Source of the DNA: MFD09286-c1 sp963701015
GTDB lineage: Bacteria > Bacteroidota > Bacteroidia > Bacteroidales > DTGW01
Reading direction: 5' to 3'
Length of the DNA stretch: 64,000 bases
Assembly (NCBI GenBank): GCA_963701015.1
Contig: OY969556.1
Location: 930,001-994,000 of the forward strand
The notes under the pieces were generated by a model. That model ran no database searches and was not told the DNA's origin. It saw only the letters and a program-made list of their open reading frames with translations. Made by a program: the position numbers and the translations under genes. Positions 17,728 to 27,301 of this stretch are shown piece by piece. Position 1 is the first letter of the stretch, and each line of letters opens with the position of its first letter.

Positions 17728-19083
17728 TTATATTTCAAAACCTAATACTGTAACATCGTCTATTTGTTCAAAATCGTTTTTCCAATTATTAAAGTTTTCC
17801 TTTAGCAATTCTCTTTGTTCTGGGAAAGCGTAGTTGCAAATTGATTTTAGAAAGCTTCTAAATTGTCTTATTTTATATTTATCACAGTTATCTCCACCAA
17901 ATTGGTCTATATATCCATCGGAAAATAAGTAAATTTTATCCCCTTTTATTATATCAATTTCATGATTTGTAAAATTTCCCTTTTCATTATAATAAATACC
18001 AATTGGCATTCGGTCGGCTTTTAATTCTATTAATTTTAATTCATCTGGATTTTCATTTTCCCTGAAAACAAATAATGGGTTGAAAGCACCAGCATATCTA
18101 AGTTTTGTTCTGTCACTATTAATAATGCATAGCGAAATATCCATTCCATCTTTGTTGTCATTGTCTTTCCCTGTCTGTCGGAGCGATGTTTTAACTTTTT
18201 CTTTTAAATGGTCTAAAACAATGGCAGGTTGAAGCAGTTCACCTGAAGTAATATCGGTTTTTACAATTTCGGAAAGGAATGATAAGCCAAGCATACTCAT
18301 AAATGCACCCGGAACGCCGTGGCCCGTACAATCAGCTACCACTGCAATTGATTCAGTTATGATTTCGTCTAATTCTTTAACGTAGTATTGCAATGAATTT
18401 ACCCAGTAAAAATCACCGCTTACAATATCTTTTGGCCGATAAAAAACAAAGGATTTCGGAAAAATTTCACAAAAAATATTTTTTGAAGGGAGTAATGCTT
18501 GTTGAATTTTCCTCGCATAATTTATACTAGCCGTGATATCTACATTTACCTGGAAAAGCTTATTTTTCTGTTGTTCAAGAATGTGATTTTTATTTAATAT
18601 TTCGGCTGTCCGTTCCTCCACTTTGGCTTCCAGTACATTGTTCAATTCACGTAGTTGTACATTTTGTTCATTAAGTTGTTTTGCCTGATAATAACTTTTA
18701 ATAGCCTGTTTTACTGTTAAACAAAGGTCGTTCGATTCCCATGGTTTACCTATATAACGATACAAACGCGCCCAGTTTACTGCATTGGTAACCCCTTCAG
18801 TAGTTGCCTGACCAGTTAACATTATTTTATTGGTATCGGGTGAAATTAAATGAAAATTCTTAAGCAATTCATCGCCTTTCATCACAGGCATAACATAATC
18901 GGAAATTATAAGGGGAATGTCGTAACCATTTTCAAGGAGTTCTTTAAATATTTCAATTGATTCGGTTGGGTTTTCACAAACTTCAATAATATATTCATTG
19001 TCTAATGATTCTTTTAATTCCGATTTCAAGCTTGAAAGAACCATTTTTTCATCATCAACACAAAGGATTACTGCTTTCTTCAT
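17728..19083 (-). CDS. Receiver-PP2C phosphatase (RsbU/SiaA-type output)
   Basis: A 451-residue protein: receiver domain (about 1-120; Asp10/Asp11, phosphoacceptor Asp62, GKPWE Lys), coiled coil (about 125-185), then a SpoIIE-type PP2C Ser/Thr phosphatase domain (about 190-451). Metal-binding Asp residues are seen in IVSGDFYWV, VVADCTGHGVPGAFMS, LFSDGYIDQFGG and the terminal QIDDVTVLGF. Such phosphatases usually dephosphorylate STAS anti-sigma-antagonist proteins in partner-switching systems. It sits 25 bases after a single receiver and in the same operon as the hydrogenase-like histidine kinase. This suggests that its phosphatase activity is set by that kinase. Confidence 0.9.
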   Translation of the reverse strand: MKKAVILCVDDEKMVLSSLKSELKESLDNEYIIEVCENPTESIEIFKELLENGYDIPLIISDYVMPVMKGDELLKNFHLISPDTNKIMLTGQATTEGVTNAVNWARLYRYIGKPWESNDLCLTVKQAIKSYYQAKQLNEQNVQLRELNNVLEAKVEERTAEILNKNHILEQQKNKLFQVNVDITASINYARKIQQALLPSKNIFCEIFPKSFVFYRPKDIVSGDFYWVNSLQYYVKELDEIITESIAVVADCTGHGVPGAFMSMLGLSFLSEIVKTDITSGELLQPAIVLDHLKEKVKTSLRQTGKDNDNKDGMDISLCIINSDRTKLRYAGAFNPLFVFRENENPDELKLIELKADRMPIGIYYNEKGNFTNHEIDIIKGDKIYLFSDGYIDQFGGDNCDKYKIRQFRSFLKSICNYAFPEQRELLKENFNNWKNDFEQIDDVTVLGFEI

Positions 19084-19108
19084 ACAAAATGAAATTTTGA
19101 CGCGAAAA

Positions 19109-19504
19109 TTAAATTATTTCTAAACCTTCTTTAACTGTTTGAATTAGTTCTTGTTCTGACCAGGGTTTGGTTAAGCATTTATGTAAATGTGCTTCGTTAA
19201 CAGCCCTCTCAATGGCTTCTGGTGAAGCATGACCGGTAAGCATAATTTTTACAATCTGGGGATATTTTTTGTGCATTTTAACCAAAAATTCATCGCCTTT
19301 TGTACCGGGCATCAACCAATCGGAAACGATTACTACTATTTTGCAATCCTCATCAATTAATTCATCAATAATTTCTTCCGCATCTACTGCATTTTCAGCA
19401 GTTTCGTATGAATAGCTATTTCCAAAGGCTTCTTTCAATTGTACTTTTAAACTATTTAGGATGATTTTTTCATCATCAACGCATAGAATAACATTTTTGG
19501 ACAT
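19109..19504 (-). CDS. Single-domain response regulator
   Basis: A 131-residue receiver domain with Asp10/Asp11, phosphoacceptor Asp62 (VVIVSDWLMPGTKGDE), Thr (MLTGHAS) and Lys (LTKPWS). It closely resembles the receiver of the neighbouring phosphatase (shared VILCVDDEK start, LTG.A and KPW motifs), which points to a local duplication. It starts 3 bases after the stop of the hydrogenase-kinase gene, so co-translation and a cognate kinase-receiver relation are likely (inference). Confidence 0.9.
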   Translation of the reverse strand: MSKNVILCVDDEKIILNSLKVQLKEAFGNSYSYETAENAVDAEEIIDELIDEDCKIVVIVSDWLMPGTKGDEFLVKMHKKYPQIVKIMLTGHASPEAIERAVNEAHLHKCLTKPWSEQELIQTVKEGLEII

Positions 19505-19507
19505 ATA

Positions 19508-22500
19508 TTATGAGGTTTTATTTTTTGGCAATTTAACTGTAAATGTAGTATTCCCGGGCTTACTTTCAAAAGAAATTTTACCGCCATGTTTTTCAATAAT
19601 TCTTCTTACAATATCTAATCCAAGGCCGCTTCCTTCTCCCTGTGGTTTAGTAGTAAAAAATGCATCAAATATTTTATCTTTAATTTCTTCCGGAATTCCT
19701 TTCCCTGAATCATTAATTCCAACATAAATATACAATTTATCCTGTGTAATATTTATTGTTAAAGTTCCTTTATGGTCCATTGCCTGCAACGCATTGTGTA
19801 TTATATTGGTCCAAACCTGGTTCAATTCATCAGGATAGCAAAGGATAAGCGGTAAATTTTCACAATAATTTTTTACAAGCGTAACACCATGTTTTAATTG
19901 GTTATAATATAGAGTCAATACAGTTTCAATTGAATCAGTTATTTGGGCTTGAGTTGCTTCTCCGGAATGATCGTAATGGGCATAATTTTTAAGTGCAAAA
20001 ACTACTTTACTTGCACGCTCTGTTGCGGTAGTTATGGTTTGACTGCTCCTTAACAAACCTGAGACTTTGTATGCCATTTGTAATACTGGTTCACATTTTG
20101 GTGAATGGAAAAATGGGAGAAATGCTTCAATTTGCCCATATATACCCATATCAACGAGTGTATCGGCATATTCGTCAGCCTTATCAACTTTTGATTCTTC
20201 AAGAATGGATATAAGTTCACGTTTAAATACGCGTTCTTCTTTTGAAGTAATTGCAATTTTTGCATTAACAGAGCGTTCGAGCAAAGCAAAAAACATTAGT
20301 TTATCTTGCTCTTCCAATATTTTAAAGAAAGCAGCAAGATTATTCAAAACATGTTCAAGTGTACTTGAAATGTTCCCAACCGACGATCGTATAGCGCCAA
20401 GAGGGGTATTGATTTCATGGGCAACGCCTGCAATTAATTGTCCCAGCGCTACCATTTTTTCAGATTCAATTATTTTAGATTGTGATTTCTCTAGTAATTC
20501 TAAAGTCTCTGAAAGCTTTTCATTTTGTGATTGCAATGTATCACGCTGTGTACTTATTTCTTCAGATTGTTGCCTTATTTCTTCTTCTGCTACTGTTAGT
20601 TCCTCAATTTTTATCCTGAATTCTTCATTTCTAATCATTAATTGTTCCTGCTGTTCCTGAATTTTTCTTTCAGCTAATACTCTTTGTGTTACATCTCGGA
20701 CAATTTCAATTGCACCAACTATATTGCCTTCCCCATCTTTTAATGCAGTAGCGGTTCCATGCATGTAAAATTCACCAGCATTTAAATAGTTAGGCATAAA
20801 TGCTTCAGCTATTAAAACATCACCATTTCGCCGAACTGCTGTATATTTATTTGCAAAATTTTCAACTGGTTCAAAAACAAGGTCGATTAATATTTTTCTA
20901 CGTGTACCATAAAAGGGTAACGCATATTCATAATCACCTTTTCCAACAATATTTTTGGCTTTAATTTTTGTAAGGTTTTCCATTGCATTATTCCATGAAA
21001 TAACAATTCCCTGTTTGTCAATAACCATCACAGCATCGGGAATATTTTGAAGTATTGAAGAAATTTTGCCTTCAACAATTTTTAGCTCTTTCATTGTATC
21101 TTCCAAATGGTTACGCTGCGCAGCTATTTCTTCCACTTGCTGGCGAATTTCTTCTTCAGCCGTTTTAAGTTCATCAACAGTTTTTGAAAGTTGTTCATTT
21201 TGTGATTTTAAAATATCCCTTTGGTTACCAATTTCCGCTTCAGCATTAAGCAATTCATCCACAGTTTGGGTCAATTCGCTGGTTCTTGTTGCTACAGTAA
21301 ATTCCAAGTCTTCTTTCGATTTGCGGAGTTCTATTTCAGCAATTTTTAATTCGGTCAAATCAGTTATTACTAAAAATGAACCATATGGTTTATTCTCTGA
21401 ATCTTTTAACAAAGTATGGTTAAACAAGCAATATACCATGTTAGCACGTGATCCTTTTATAAGCATTTCATATGTATATCTTCCATCAATTCTTATTTTC
21501 TGAAGATTAGATTTTATAAGCTCCTGGTTTGTTTCATCAAAAAGTTCTAAAAAATTTAAACCAATCGTTGCTTTTTCACCAAATATTTCCTTAGCTGACT
21601 GATTTACAGATTCAATATTAAATTCTTCGTTAATTTGAATAAACCCTTCAGTCATACTTCCGAGTATATTTAATATTTTGGCTTTTTCTTCTTTCGTTTC
21701 CTTATGGGCAAGTTCACCTTCTTCAAATAAGTAAAAATGACAATTTTCAGGTTTGTTTAAACCGTTAAATATCGCAATGGCCATTTTTTCGCACTTCGTA
21801 TATCCGCATGACGAACAGTTAAAAATGTCCTTATCGGAATATTTGTGCATTTTTTTATATATTTCCTTTAGCTCATGTTCATTGGGGATTTTCAATGTAT
21901 TATTTTCAGATAAATCCTGATATGAACGGTTATATAAATTTTCATTCCAATATTGCAATATAAGTTCTTCTAATTGTTTATTAGCTTGTGAATTTTGCTT
22001 TTTTGCTTCAGTATCATAATAGGCCTGCATTTCTTTATTTCGTTTCGAAACCCAATATTCAATTTCGTCAACAGGTTTATCTTTTCCTAAAGTCAATGGA
22101 CCACCATTACAACCTTTTTCACAACTGAGGCAATCAACAAGTAAAGGCGATTTTCCTTCTTTGATCATTTGCGGCAAAGTTTCGAGGTAATCATAAATAC
22201 TTGAAACCCCTTCAATTTTGCGTGTTTTATTTCGTATTTCGGGAAACCATCGTTCGGCAGTTTGCATTAAACCTCCGGGGGAAGAAAACATTACTGCCCT
22301 TTCTGCCGGAGGATTGTCAAAACCAATCGTAGGGAAATTCTCAAGTTTTATTTGTTTCTTTTCGAGATAATTATAAACCGATAAAAAGGAAACATTGTAA
22401 TCGCCTGAGCCGGTTTCTTCAAACTCTCGTTTTTTAGACAAACAAGGCGAAATAACTGCAATTTTATGGCCACTATATTCTTTATAAAAATTCCTGATTA

Positions 22501-23020
22501 ATTTCATTGTATGAAGCATTGGGCTGTCAACAGGTATCAAATGCACCAGTAATTCAGGCTTATATATTTCAATAAAGGAAACAATTGCTGCACATGGTTG
22601 TGCAATTACAGTTTGAGGTTGCTTGGTCTTTAAATGATGAAGATAAGAAGCAACGGTCAATTCGGCACCAAAACTAACATCAAAAATAGCTTTCACGCCA
22701 ATATTTTTTAACCAACCGTTCAGGTTAAGAAAATTATCGTGGAAGTTAGCAGTAATAGAAGGTGCAACAATAGCAACTATTTTTTCGCCTTGTTTTAAGG
22801 CATCCATGAATAAATCAAAATCATCAATATAATAACGGGCTCCGTGAGTACATGCTGATAAACAACTTCCACAAGCAATACAAAGGTTGTGGTTAACTTC
22901 AACCACATCACCGCTGCCATTATTGCAATATTTTACAGGACAAGCGCTTATACATACATGACAATTGACACATTTATTTTTGTCAACCCCGATAACTTTC
23001 ACCAATTCCTTTTGTAGCAT
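19508..23020 (-). CDS. Sensory [FeFe]-hydrogenase-like protein fused to PAS and histidine kinase domains
   Basis: A 1170-residue hybrid from the ATG at 23020. Order: two ferredoxin-type [4Fe-4S] motifs (Cys17/20/23/27 and 47/50/53/57), an H-cluster domain (about 70-350), an extra four-Cys Fe-S domain (FNCSSCGYTKCEKM and following, about 395-430), a PAS domain (about 455-560), a coiled coil (about 560-660), a second PAS (about 670-790), another coiled coil (about 800-855) and HisKA/HATPase (about 860-1165; phospho-His in VAHEINTPLG, G-box GEGSGLGLDIV). All four H-cluster ligands are kept (Cys143, Cys193, Cys300, Cys304). In place of TSCCP there is AQPCA, Met before Cys193 is Ser191-Pro, and EVMAC is DCLSC. 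This matches putative sensory (HydS, group C) hydrogenases, not catalytic ones. A TTG start at 23050 is possible but less likely. Confidence 0.9.
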   Translation of the reverse strand: MLQKELVKVIGVDKNKCVNCHVCISACPVKYCNNGSGDVVEVNHNLCIACGSCLSACTHGARYYIDDFDLFMDALKQGEKIVAIVAPSITANFHDNFLNLNGWLKNIGVKAIFDVSFGAELTVASYLHHLKTKQPQTVIAQPCAAIVSFIEIYKPELLVHLIPVDSPMLHTMKLIRNFYKEYSGHKIAVISPCLSKKREFEETGSGDYNVSFLSVYNYLEKKQIKLENFPTIGFDNPPAERAVMFSSPGGLMQTAERWFPEIRNKTRKIEGVSSIYDYLETLPQMIKEGKSPLLVDCLSCEKGCNGGPLTLGKDKPVDEIEYWVSKRNKEMQAYYDTEAKKQNSQANKQLEELILQYWNENLYNRSYQDLSENNTLKIPNEHELKEIYKKMHKYSDKDIFNCSSCGYTKCEKMAIAIFNGLNKPENCHFYLFEEGELAHKETKEEKAKILNILGSMTEGFIQINEEFNIESVNQSAKEIFGEKATIGLNFLELFDETNQELIKSNLQKIRIDGRYTYEMLIKGSRANMVYCLFNHTLLKDSENKPYGSFLVITDLTELKIAEIELRKSKEDLEFTVATRTSELTQTVDELLNAEAEIGNQRDILKSQNEQLSKTVDELKTAEEEIRQQVEEIAAQRNHLEDTMKELKIVEGKISSILQNIPDAVMVIDKQGIVISWNNAMENLTKIKAKNIVGKGDYEYALPFYGTRRKILIDLVFEPVENFANKYTAVRRNGDVLIAEAFMPNYLNAGEFYMHGTATALKDGEGNIVGAIEIVRDVTQRVLAERKIQEQQEQLMIRNEEFRIKIEELTVAEEEIRQQSEEISTQRDTLQSQNEKLSETLELLEKSQSKIIESEKMVALGQLIAGVAHEINTPLGAIRSSVGNISSTLEHVLNNLAAFFKILEEQDKLMFFALLERSVNAKIAITSKEERVFKRELISILEESKVDKADEYADTLVDMGIYGQIEAFLPFFHSPKCEPVLQMAYKVSGLLRSSQTITTATERASKVVFALKNYAHYDHSGEATQAQITDSIETVLTLYYNQLKHGVTLVKNYCENLPLILCYPDELNQVWTNIIHNALQAMDHKGTLTINITQDKLYIYVGINDSGKGIPEEIKDKIFDAFFTTKPQGEGSGLGLDIVRRIIEKHGGKISFESKPGNTTFTVKLPKNKTS

Positions 23021-23526
23021 AATATTATGGTTCAACTTGTTAAGTTTCAATTGAAAATTTGTTTATCTCAATATGTTTATTGCATACTTGGAATTTAAAA
23101 TACATAGCACTGCATTTTAATATTTTATCAATTAAATAGATAAAATTTACCAAGTGAAAAAACAAATATATCATTTTCTCATCAATAAATTAATCTAACA
23201 ATCTGATTTACAACCTAAATAAAATATTAAGATCCGTAAGTATTTTATTGGCGCATTGGATTTATTGCATTGAAATTCAAATATTTAATTAATTTTAATT
23301 TTAGTATTCACTTTTCTAAAAATAATTCTAAACTTTGAATAAAGTACAAACTATTAAAAATCAGATATATGCTATAATTGTTTTTATGAATATAGAAATT
23401 AAATTATGATTAAATTTCTATATATACATTTTGTAGAAAATTTTTGCTGATATTTCACTAAATATCGCAATTTTTGATGATTACAATTTAAATAATAAAA
23501 AGGGATTAACTGTTTAAAAATAAAAA
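23021..23526. other. Intergenic region upstream of the hydrogenase-kinase operon
   Basis: About 500 very AT-rich bases without a credible ORF or RNA. It must contain the promoter of the sensor operon, but I could not fix a convincing TTTG/TAnnTTTG pair. Confidence 0.5.
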
Positions 23527-25137
23527 TTATAGCATATTTTCAATTATTGGCAAAGTGAAATAAAATTTAGTTCCAATTCCCGGTTCAGATTCAACCCATA
23601 TTTTACCATTATGTTTTTCAACAAATTCTTTGCAAAGAATTAAACCAAGTCCTGTTCCGGATTCATTTTCGGTTCCTCTTGTCGAATGTTTGTTGGTTAT
23701 ATCAAATATTTTTTCAATATTATCTGATGCAATTCCTATACCATTGTCCGAAATTGAAATAATTATATTGTTATGGTTCTGTTCTGCATTTATATTTATT
23801 TCCCCTGATTTATTGGTAAATTTTATTGCATTTGAAACAAGATTGCGCAATATAGTCTTTAACATTTCAATGTCAGCAAATATATGCAGGTCATTTTTTG
23901 TAGTTTGTATAATTGAAATATTTTTAGATTCTGCAAAATGTTTTATTTCTTCCAGTATTTCAAAACAAACTTGATTAAAGTTCAGTGATTGCGGATTATA
24001 GGATAACTTACCATTTTGAGAATTTGCCCAGAGCAACAATTCTTCAATAAGATTATATGTATTATGAGATGATTTATATATTATATCTAACTGTTGCTCA
24101 ATTGTATTTATGTTATATTTCCGAATATTTATTTTTAATAGTTCTATAAATCCAAGTATTGCATTAAATGGACTTTTTAAATCATGCGCCAGTATTGAAA
24201 GGAAACGATCTTTATCAGAGTTAATCTGCAATAATTGCTTTTCATAATTTCTTTTTTCGGTTGAATCTCTGAATAAAGAACAAAATAAATATGAATCATT
24301 AATTTTTATTGGGAATATACAACTTTGTATATTTTTAATATTATTTGAATTATATGGAATTATATCGTTTTCCAGAACCCGATTGAAAAATTTTGTATTT
24401 TTAAATGTATATATATCTTTCATAGTGCTTTCAATCAGCGATAAATTTTTATATTGTGGTAATGCTAATTCACATTGTATTTCAGCAATATTTCTATTTA
24501 AAGCTTCAGTTGCTTTAAGTCCAAACATTATTTCAACACCTTTATTCCAGATTATTATTTTCCCTTGCTCGTCAACAACAACTATACCATCATTAATTTG
24601 ATTTATAATTTCTCTAAATTTTGTTTCACTTTCTATTAATTCTTGTTCAGCTTTTTTGCGTTCTGTAATGTCATATGTAAGTACAATTATTGATTTTACA
24701 TTTCCGTTTTCATCAAAATCAGGTACATAATTAACCTTGTTCCAACGCTTACCAATAGTTAAATTAAACACATTTTCATATGAAGTGGATTTACCATTTA
24801 TTACTTCCTCAATATATTTCAAGGCAAACCGGTAATTATTTTCACCAATTATTTCTTTAATATGACTACCAATTATTTTTTCAGTTGGTACGCCAAAAAA
24901 TTTTTGAAAAACGTTATTGACAAATTCATATTTTAATGATGAAGCATCAACATAAGCAATAAATGCAGGAATATTATCAGTAAGTGACGCAAATTTTCTA
25001 TTACTTTCAATTAATGCTTTTTCTGTTTGAATGTGTTTAGCATAATTCAGTTTAGCATTTAATTGAATTAATTCATTTTGTTTTTTAAGATCGGCAATCT
25101 GTGATTTTAGTTCTTCATATGTAGGTTCGTTAGGCAT
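23527..25137 (-). CDS. PAS domain histidine kinase
   Basis: A 536-residue soluble sensor kinase. An N-terminal coiled coil (about 5-40) is followed by two PAS domains (about 45-165 and 170-290) and a HisKA/HATPase core (about 300-535). The phospho-acceptor His is in LAHDLKSPFNAILGFIE, the N-box in LRNLVSNAIKFTN, and the G-boxes in DNGIGIASDNIEKIF and GTGLGLILCKEF. No membrane segment is present, so the signal is cytoplasmic. It lies upstream of, and on the same strand as, the hydrogenase-kinase, 506 bases away. The cognate regulator is not obvious; the receivers at 17-19.5 kb are candidates. Confidence 0.93.
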   Translation of the reverse strand: MPNEPTYEELKSQIADLKKQNELIQLNAKLNYAKHIQTEKALIESNRKFASLTDNIPAFIAYVDASSLKYEFVNNVFQKFFGVPTEKIIGSHIKEIIGENNYRFALKYIEEVINGKSTSYENVFNLTIGKRWNKVNYVPDFDENGNVKSIIVLTYDITERKKAEQELIESETKFREIINQINDGIVVVDEQGKIIIWNKGVEIMFGLKATEALNRNIAEIQCELALPQYKNLSLIESTMKDIYTFKNTKFFNRVLENDIIPYNSNNIKNIQSCIFPIKINDSYLFCSLFRDSTEKRNYEKQLLQINSDKDRFLSILAHDLKSPFNAILGFIELLKINIRKYNINTIEQQLDIIYKSSHNTYNLIEELLLWANSQNGKLSYNPQSLNFNQVCFEILEEIKHFAESKNISIIQTTKNDLHIFADIEMLKTILRNLVSNAIKFTNKSGEININAEQNHNNIIISISDNGIGIASDNIEKIFDITNKHSTRGTENESGTGLGLILCKEFVEKHNGKIWVESEPGIGTKFYFTLPIIENML

Positions 25138-25543
25138 GTGAATACATTTTTATTTTAATATATTGCATTCATTCAATTATGTCAATAATGTTTATATTGA
25201 ATCTAAATATACAATTTAATTATACTCATCTATAATAGAAGATTCGATTTAAAAATAACTCTTATTTATTAATATTACAATTGTTACTGAATTTATTTTG
25301 GTTATTACATTGTTATGAATTCATCAGAAATATTATAAATTAAGTTCAATAAGTAATATCGTTAGGGCAATTGAATTATTATGGAAATATTTAATAAGAA
25401 TATTCATTTAAAAATAATTTACAACAATCAAAAATGAAAGGTAAAAAAGTTCTTTGGTTTATTAAAAAGAGTAATGAAATTAATTGATTTGGTTTACAAT
25501 ATTTTATTCAAATTCGTACCTTTTTATTTATTGATAAAATACA
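25138..25543. other. Intergenic region between the PAS kinase and the tRNA terminator
   Basis: About 400 AT-rich bases holding the likely promoter of the PAS kinase. A 17-codon ATG frame at about 25434 is too short and has no support. Nothing else is seen. Confidence 0.5.
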
Positions 25544-25575
25544 AAACCCTCACAAACATTTGTTTATGAGGGTTT
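25544..25575 (-). terminator. Terminator hairpin after tRNA-Arg
   Basis: Perfect 9-bp stem AAACCCTCA/TGAGGGTTT with a 14-base loop, just 3' of the tRNA on the minus strand. The sequence beyond the stem is T-rich on that strand (TGTATTTT). Confidence 0.7.
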
Positions 25576-25580
25576 AAATG

Positions 25581-25652
25581 TAGCCCCGCCAGGAATCGAA
25601 CCTGAATTTAAAGTTTAGGAAACTTCCGTTCTATCCATTGAACTACAGGGCC
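25581..25652 (-). tRNA. tRNA-Arg (anticodon CCU)
   Basis: A 72-nucleotide cloverleaf on the minus strand: acceptor GGCCCTG pairs with CGGGGCT (first pair is a G-U wobble), D-stem GTTC/GAAC, anticodon stem GAAGT/ACTTT with loop TTCCTAA (anticodon CCT at positions 34-36, reading AGG), and T-stem with loop TTCGATT. Discriminator A, and CCA is not encoded. A terminator hairpin follows. Confidence 0.95.
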
Positions 25653-25839
25653 TTATATTGCAATTATTATCCAGGTTATGAATTTTATTTCAACCGGGTT
25701 TTTAAAAGCAGGTGCAAATATAGTAAAATTGATTTTCGTTTTTATTGTTAAAAAAAAATGAGATTGATTTTTAATATTTATAAATATTATTCATATCATT
25801 GTTTATTAGATTATTAATTGTAATATAAAAGTAAACTAT

Positions 25840-26346
25840 ATGAATTACCTTGATATTATCATTGTACTTTTGCTTGTAATTAGTGCTGTTAGTGGTTATC
25901 GAAAAGGTTTTATTCATCAGTTGGCTTCATTAGTTGCAATTATTTTAGGAATATTCTTAGCTGTAAAATTTGGAAAGCTTTTGTGGCCTTTTGTTCAAAC
26001 TCATTTCATTTCATCCGAAAATATTTCAAAAATTGTTTCTTTTATTTCTATTTTCATAATTGTTTTGATATTAGTCCATTTATTGGGTAGGTTTCTCGAA
26101 AAAATTTTCGAAGAAATTGAACTTGCATTAATAAATAAATTGGCTGGAAGTGTTTTTTCCATTATTAAAATGGGGTTCATTTTAAGTATAATAATGGTAC
26201 TGCTAAACATTTCAATAATAAAGTTAAACTGGCCTAAAGCTGAAAGTATTGAAAAATCGTATCTATACAAACCTATTGAATCTATTGCGCCTGCTATTTT
26301 TCCTTATCTTAGAATTGAAAAGAATAATCCGGATTCGAGAAATTAA
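25840..26346 (+). CDS. CvpA family membrane protein
   Basis: A 168-residue inner-membrane protein with four hydrophobic segments (about 3-20, 28-48, 65-85, 105-130). The start MNYLDIIIVLLLVISAVSGYRKGFIHQLASL is the typical CvpA N-terminus, including the conserved GYRKGF. CvpA was first linked to colicin V production, but the wider family has a general envelope or homeostasis role. It stands alone on the + strand next to the tRNA. Confidence 0.88.
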   Translation: MNYLDIIIVLLLVISAVSGYRKGFIHQLASLVAIILGIFLAVKFGKLLWPFVQTHFISSENISKIVSFISIFIIVLILVHLLGRFLEKIFEEIELALINKLAGSVFSIIKMGFILSIIMVLLNISIIKLNWPKAESIEKSYLYKPIESIAPAIFPYLRIEKNNPDSRN

Positions 26347-26493
26347 TGACTATTACCGCTAATATCGTATTAAGAATTGTTAAAATCAATAGTTTTTTTA
26401 AATCATCATTTAATTTCACGTCAGTATTTAAAATAAAATATAATTTTAGCAGTTTATAATTTACTTTTTATTTCATTGTAAATAAGCTCATTT

Positions 26494-27240
26494 ATGAAAA
26501 AATATGTATTGTTAATTGCCATTTTTGTTATTAGTTACAGCTATTCATTTTGTCAAAGTTCAAAAAATGATTCAGTAAAAAAAGAAAATTCGATTTTTAA
26601 AAGCTTAAACTTAAATTCAAAAAACATATTATTTGGAATTAAAGGTGGTTTCGATTTAACTAAATTGTATGAATCTGAAACTTCTATACCAACTCAGTTG
26701 ATCGAGAATAATTATCCAATTCCCGGAAGAAAATTTATAAATAACTTTCAAATAGGATTCAGTATTCGATATAAATTAAATGAAAAATTTGGCTTGATTT
26801 TAGAACCGGGTTATATACAAAAAGGTACTAATTTTAAAAATGATGCTGACTTTGAAGCCAGGTACGGAAGTTATACGCAGGTGAGGTTAGGATATGTAAA
26901 TATGCCTATTTTATTATATTTTGAACCTTTAAAGAAATTTAAACTTGAGCTAGGCGCTGAACCAGGATATAGAGTTTACAAAAAAGTAACAAACACTCCA
27001 TATTTAACTGACGATATAATGAAAAACAATTTCGACCTTAATGTTATAGGCGGAGCCAGCTATGATATTTTTGACTTTTTAAATGTTGGTGCAAGATATT
27101 CATTAGGCTTAACACGTATGCATACTGATTTCCCATACAACGACATTTACGATAATATTTATGGAACTCAGCATGTTTATGATTACAACCGTTATCTTGA
27201 ATTTTTCATTAGGTTTTATTATCCTAAAAGCACTAAGTAA
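26494..27240 (+). CDS. Outer-membrane beta-barrel protein (porin-like)
   Basis: A 248-residue exported protein. Residues 1-20 (MKKYVLLIAIFVISYSYSFC) form a signal peptide, and the rest shows alternating hydrophobic strands, as in the small 8-stranded outer-membrane barrel family of Bacteroidota: FGIKGGFDLTKLY, FQIGFSIRYKLNEKFGLILEPGYIQKG, VRLGYVNMPILLYFEP, FKLELGAEPGYRVYKK, NVIGGASYDIFDFLNVGARYSLGLTRM. The C-terminus RYLEFFIRFYY is a plausible barrel signal. The role is unknown. It is first of several + strand envelope genes. Confidence 0.82.
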   Translation: MKKYVLLIAIFVISYSYSFCQSSKNDSVKKENSIFKSLNLNSKNILFGIKGGFDLTKLYESETSIPTQLIENNYPIPGRKFINNFQIGFSIRYKLNEKFGLILEPGYIQKGTNFKNDADFEARYGSYTQVRLGYVNMPILLYFEPLKKFKLELGAEPGYRVYKKVTNTPYLTDDIMKNNFDLNVIGGASYDIFDFLNVGARYSLGLTRMHTDFPYNDIYDNIYGTQHVYDYNRYLEFFIRFYYPKSTK

Positions 27241-27301
27241 ATTTAACTAAAATCATGTTTTTATTTATGTAATTTTGAATAGAATTTTATTTAACTGCCT
27301 T

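Noticed and set aside
20067..20660. Long + strand frame opposite the sensory hydrogenase-kinase coding sequence
   Set aside because: It is the antisense shadow of coiled-coil codons; composition is Ser/Cys-rich and no family matches.
25434..25487. 17-codon ATG frame before the tRNA
   Set aside because: Too short, no signal or lipobox and no RBS better than chance in AT-rich DNA.
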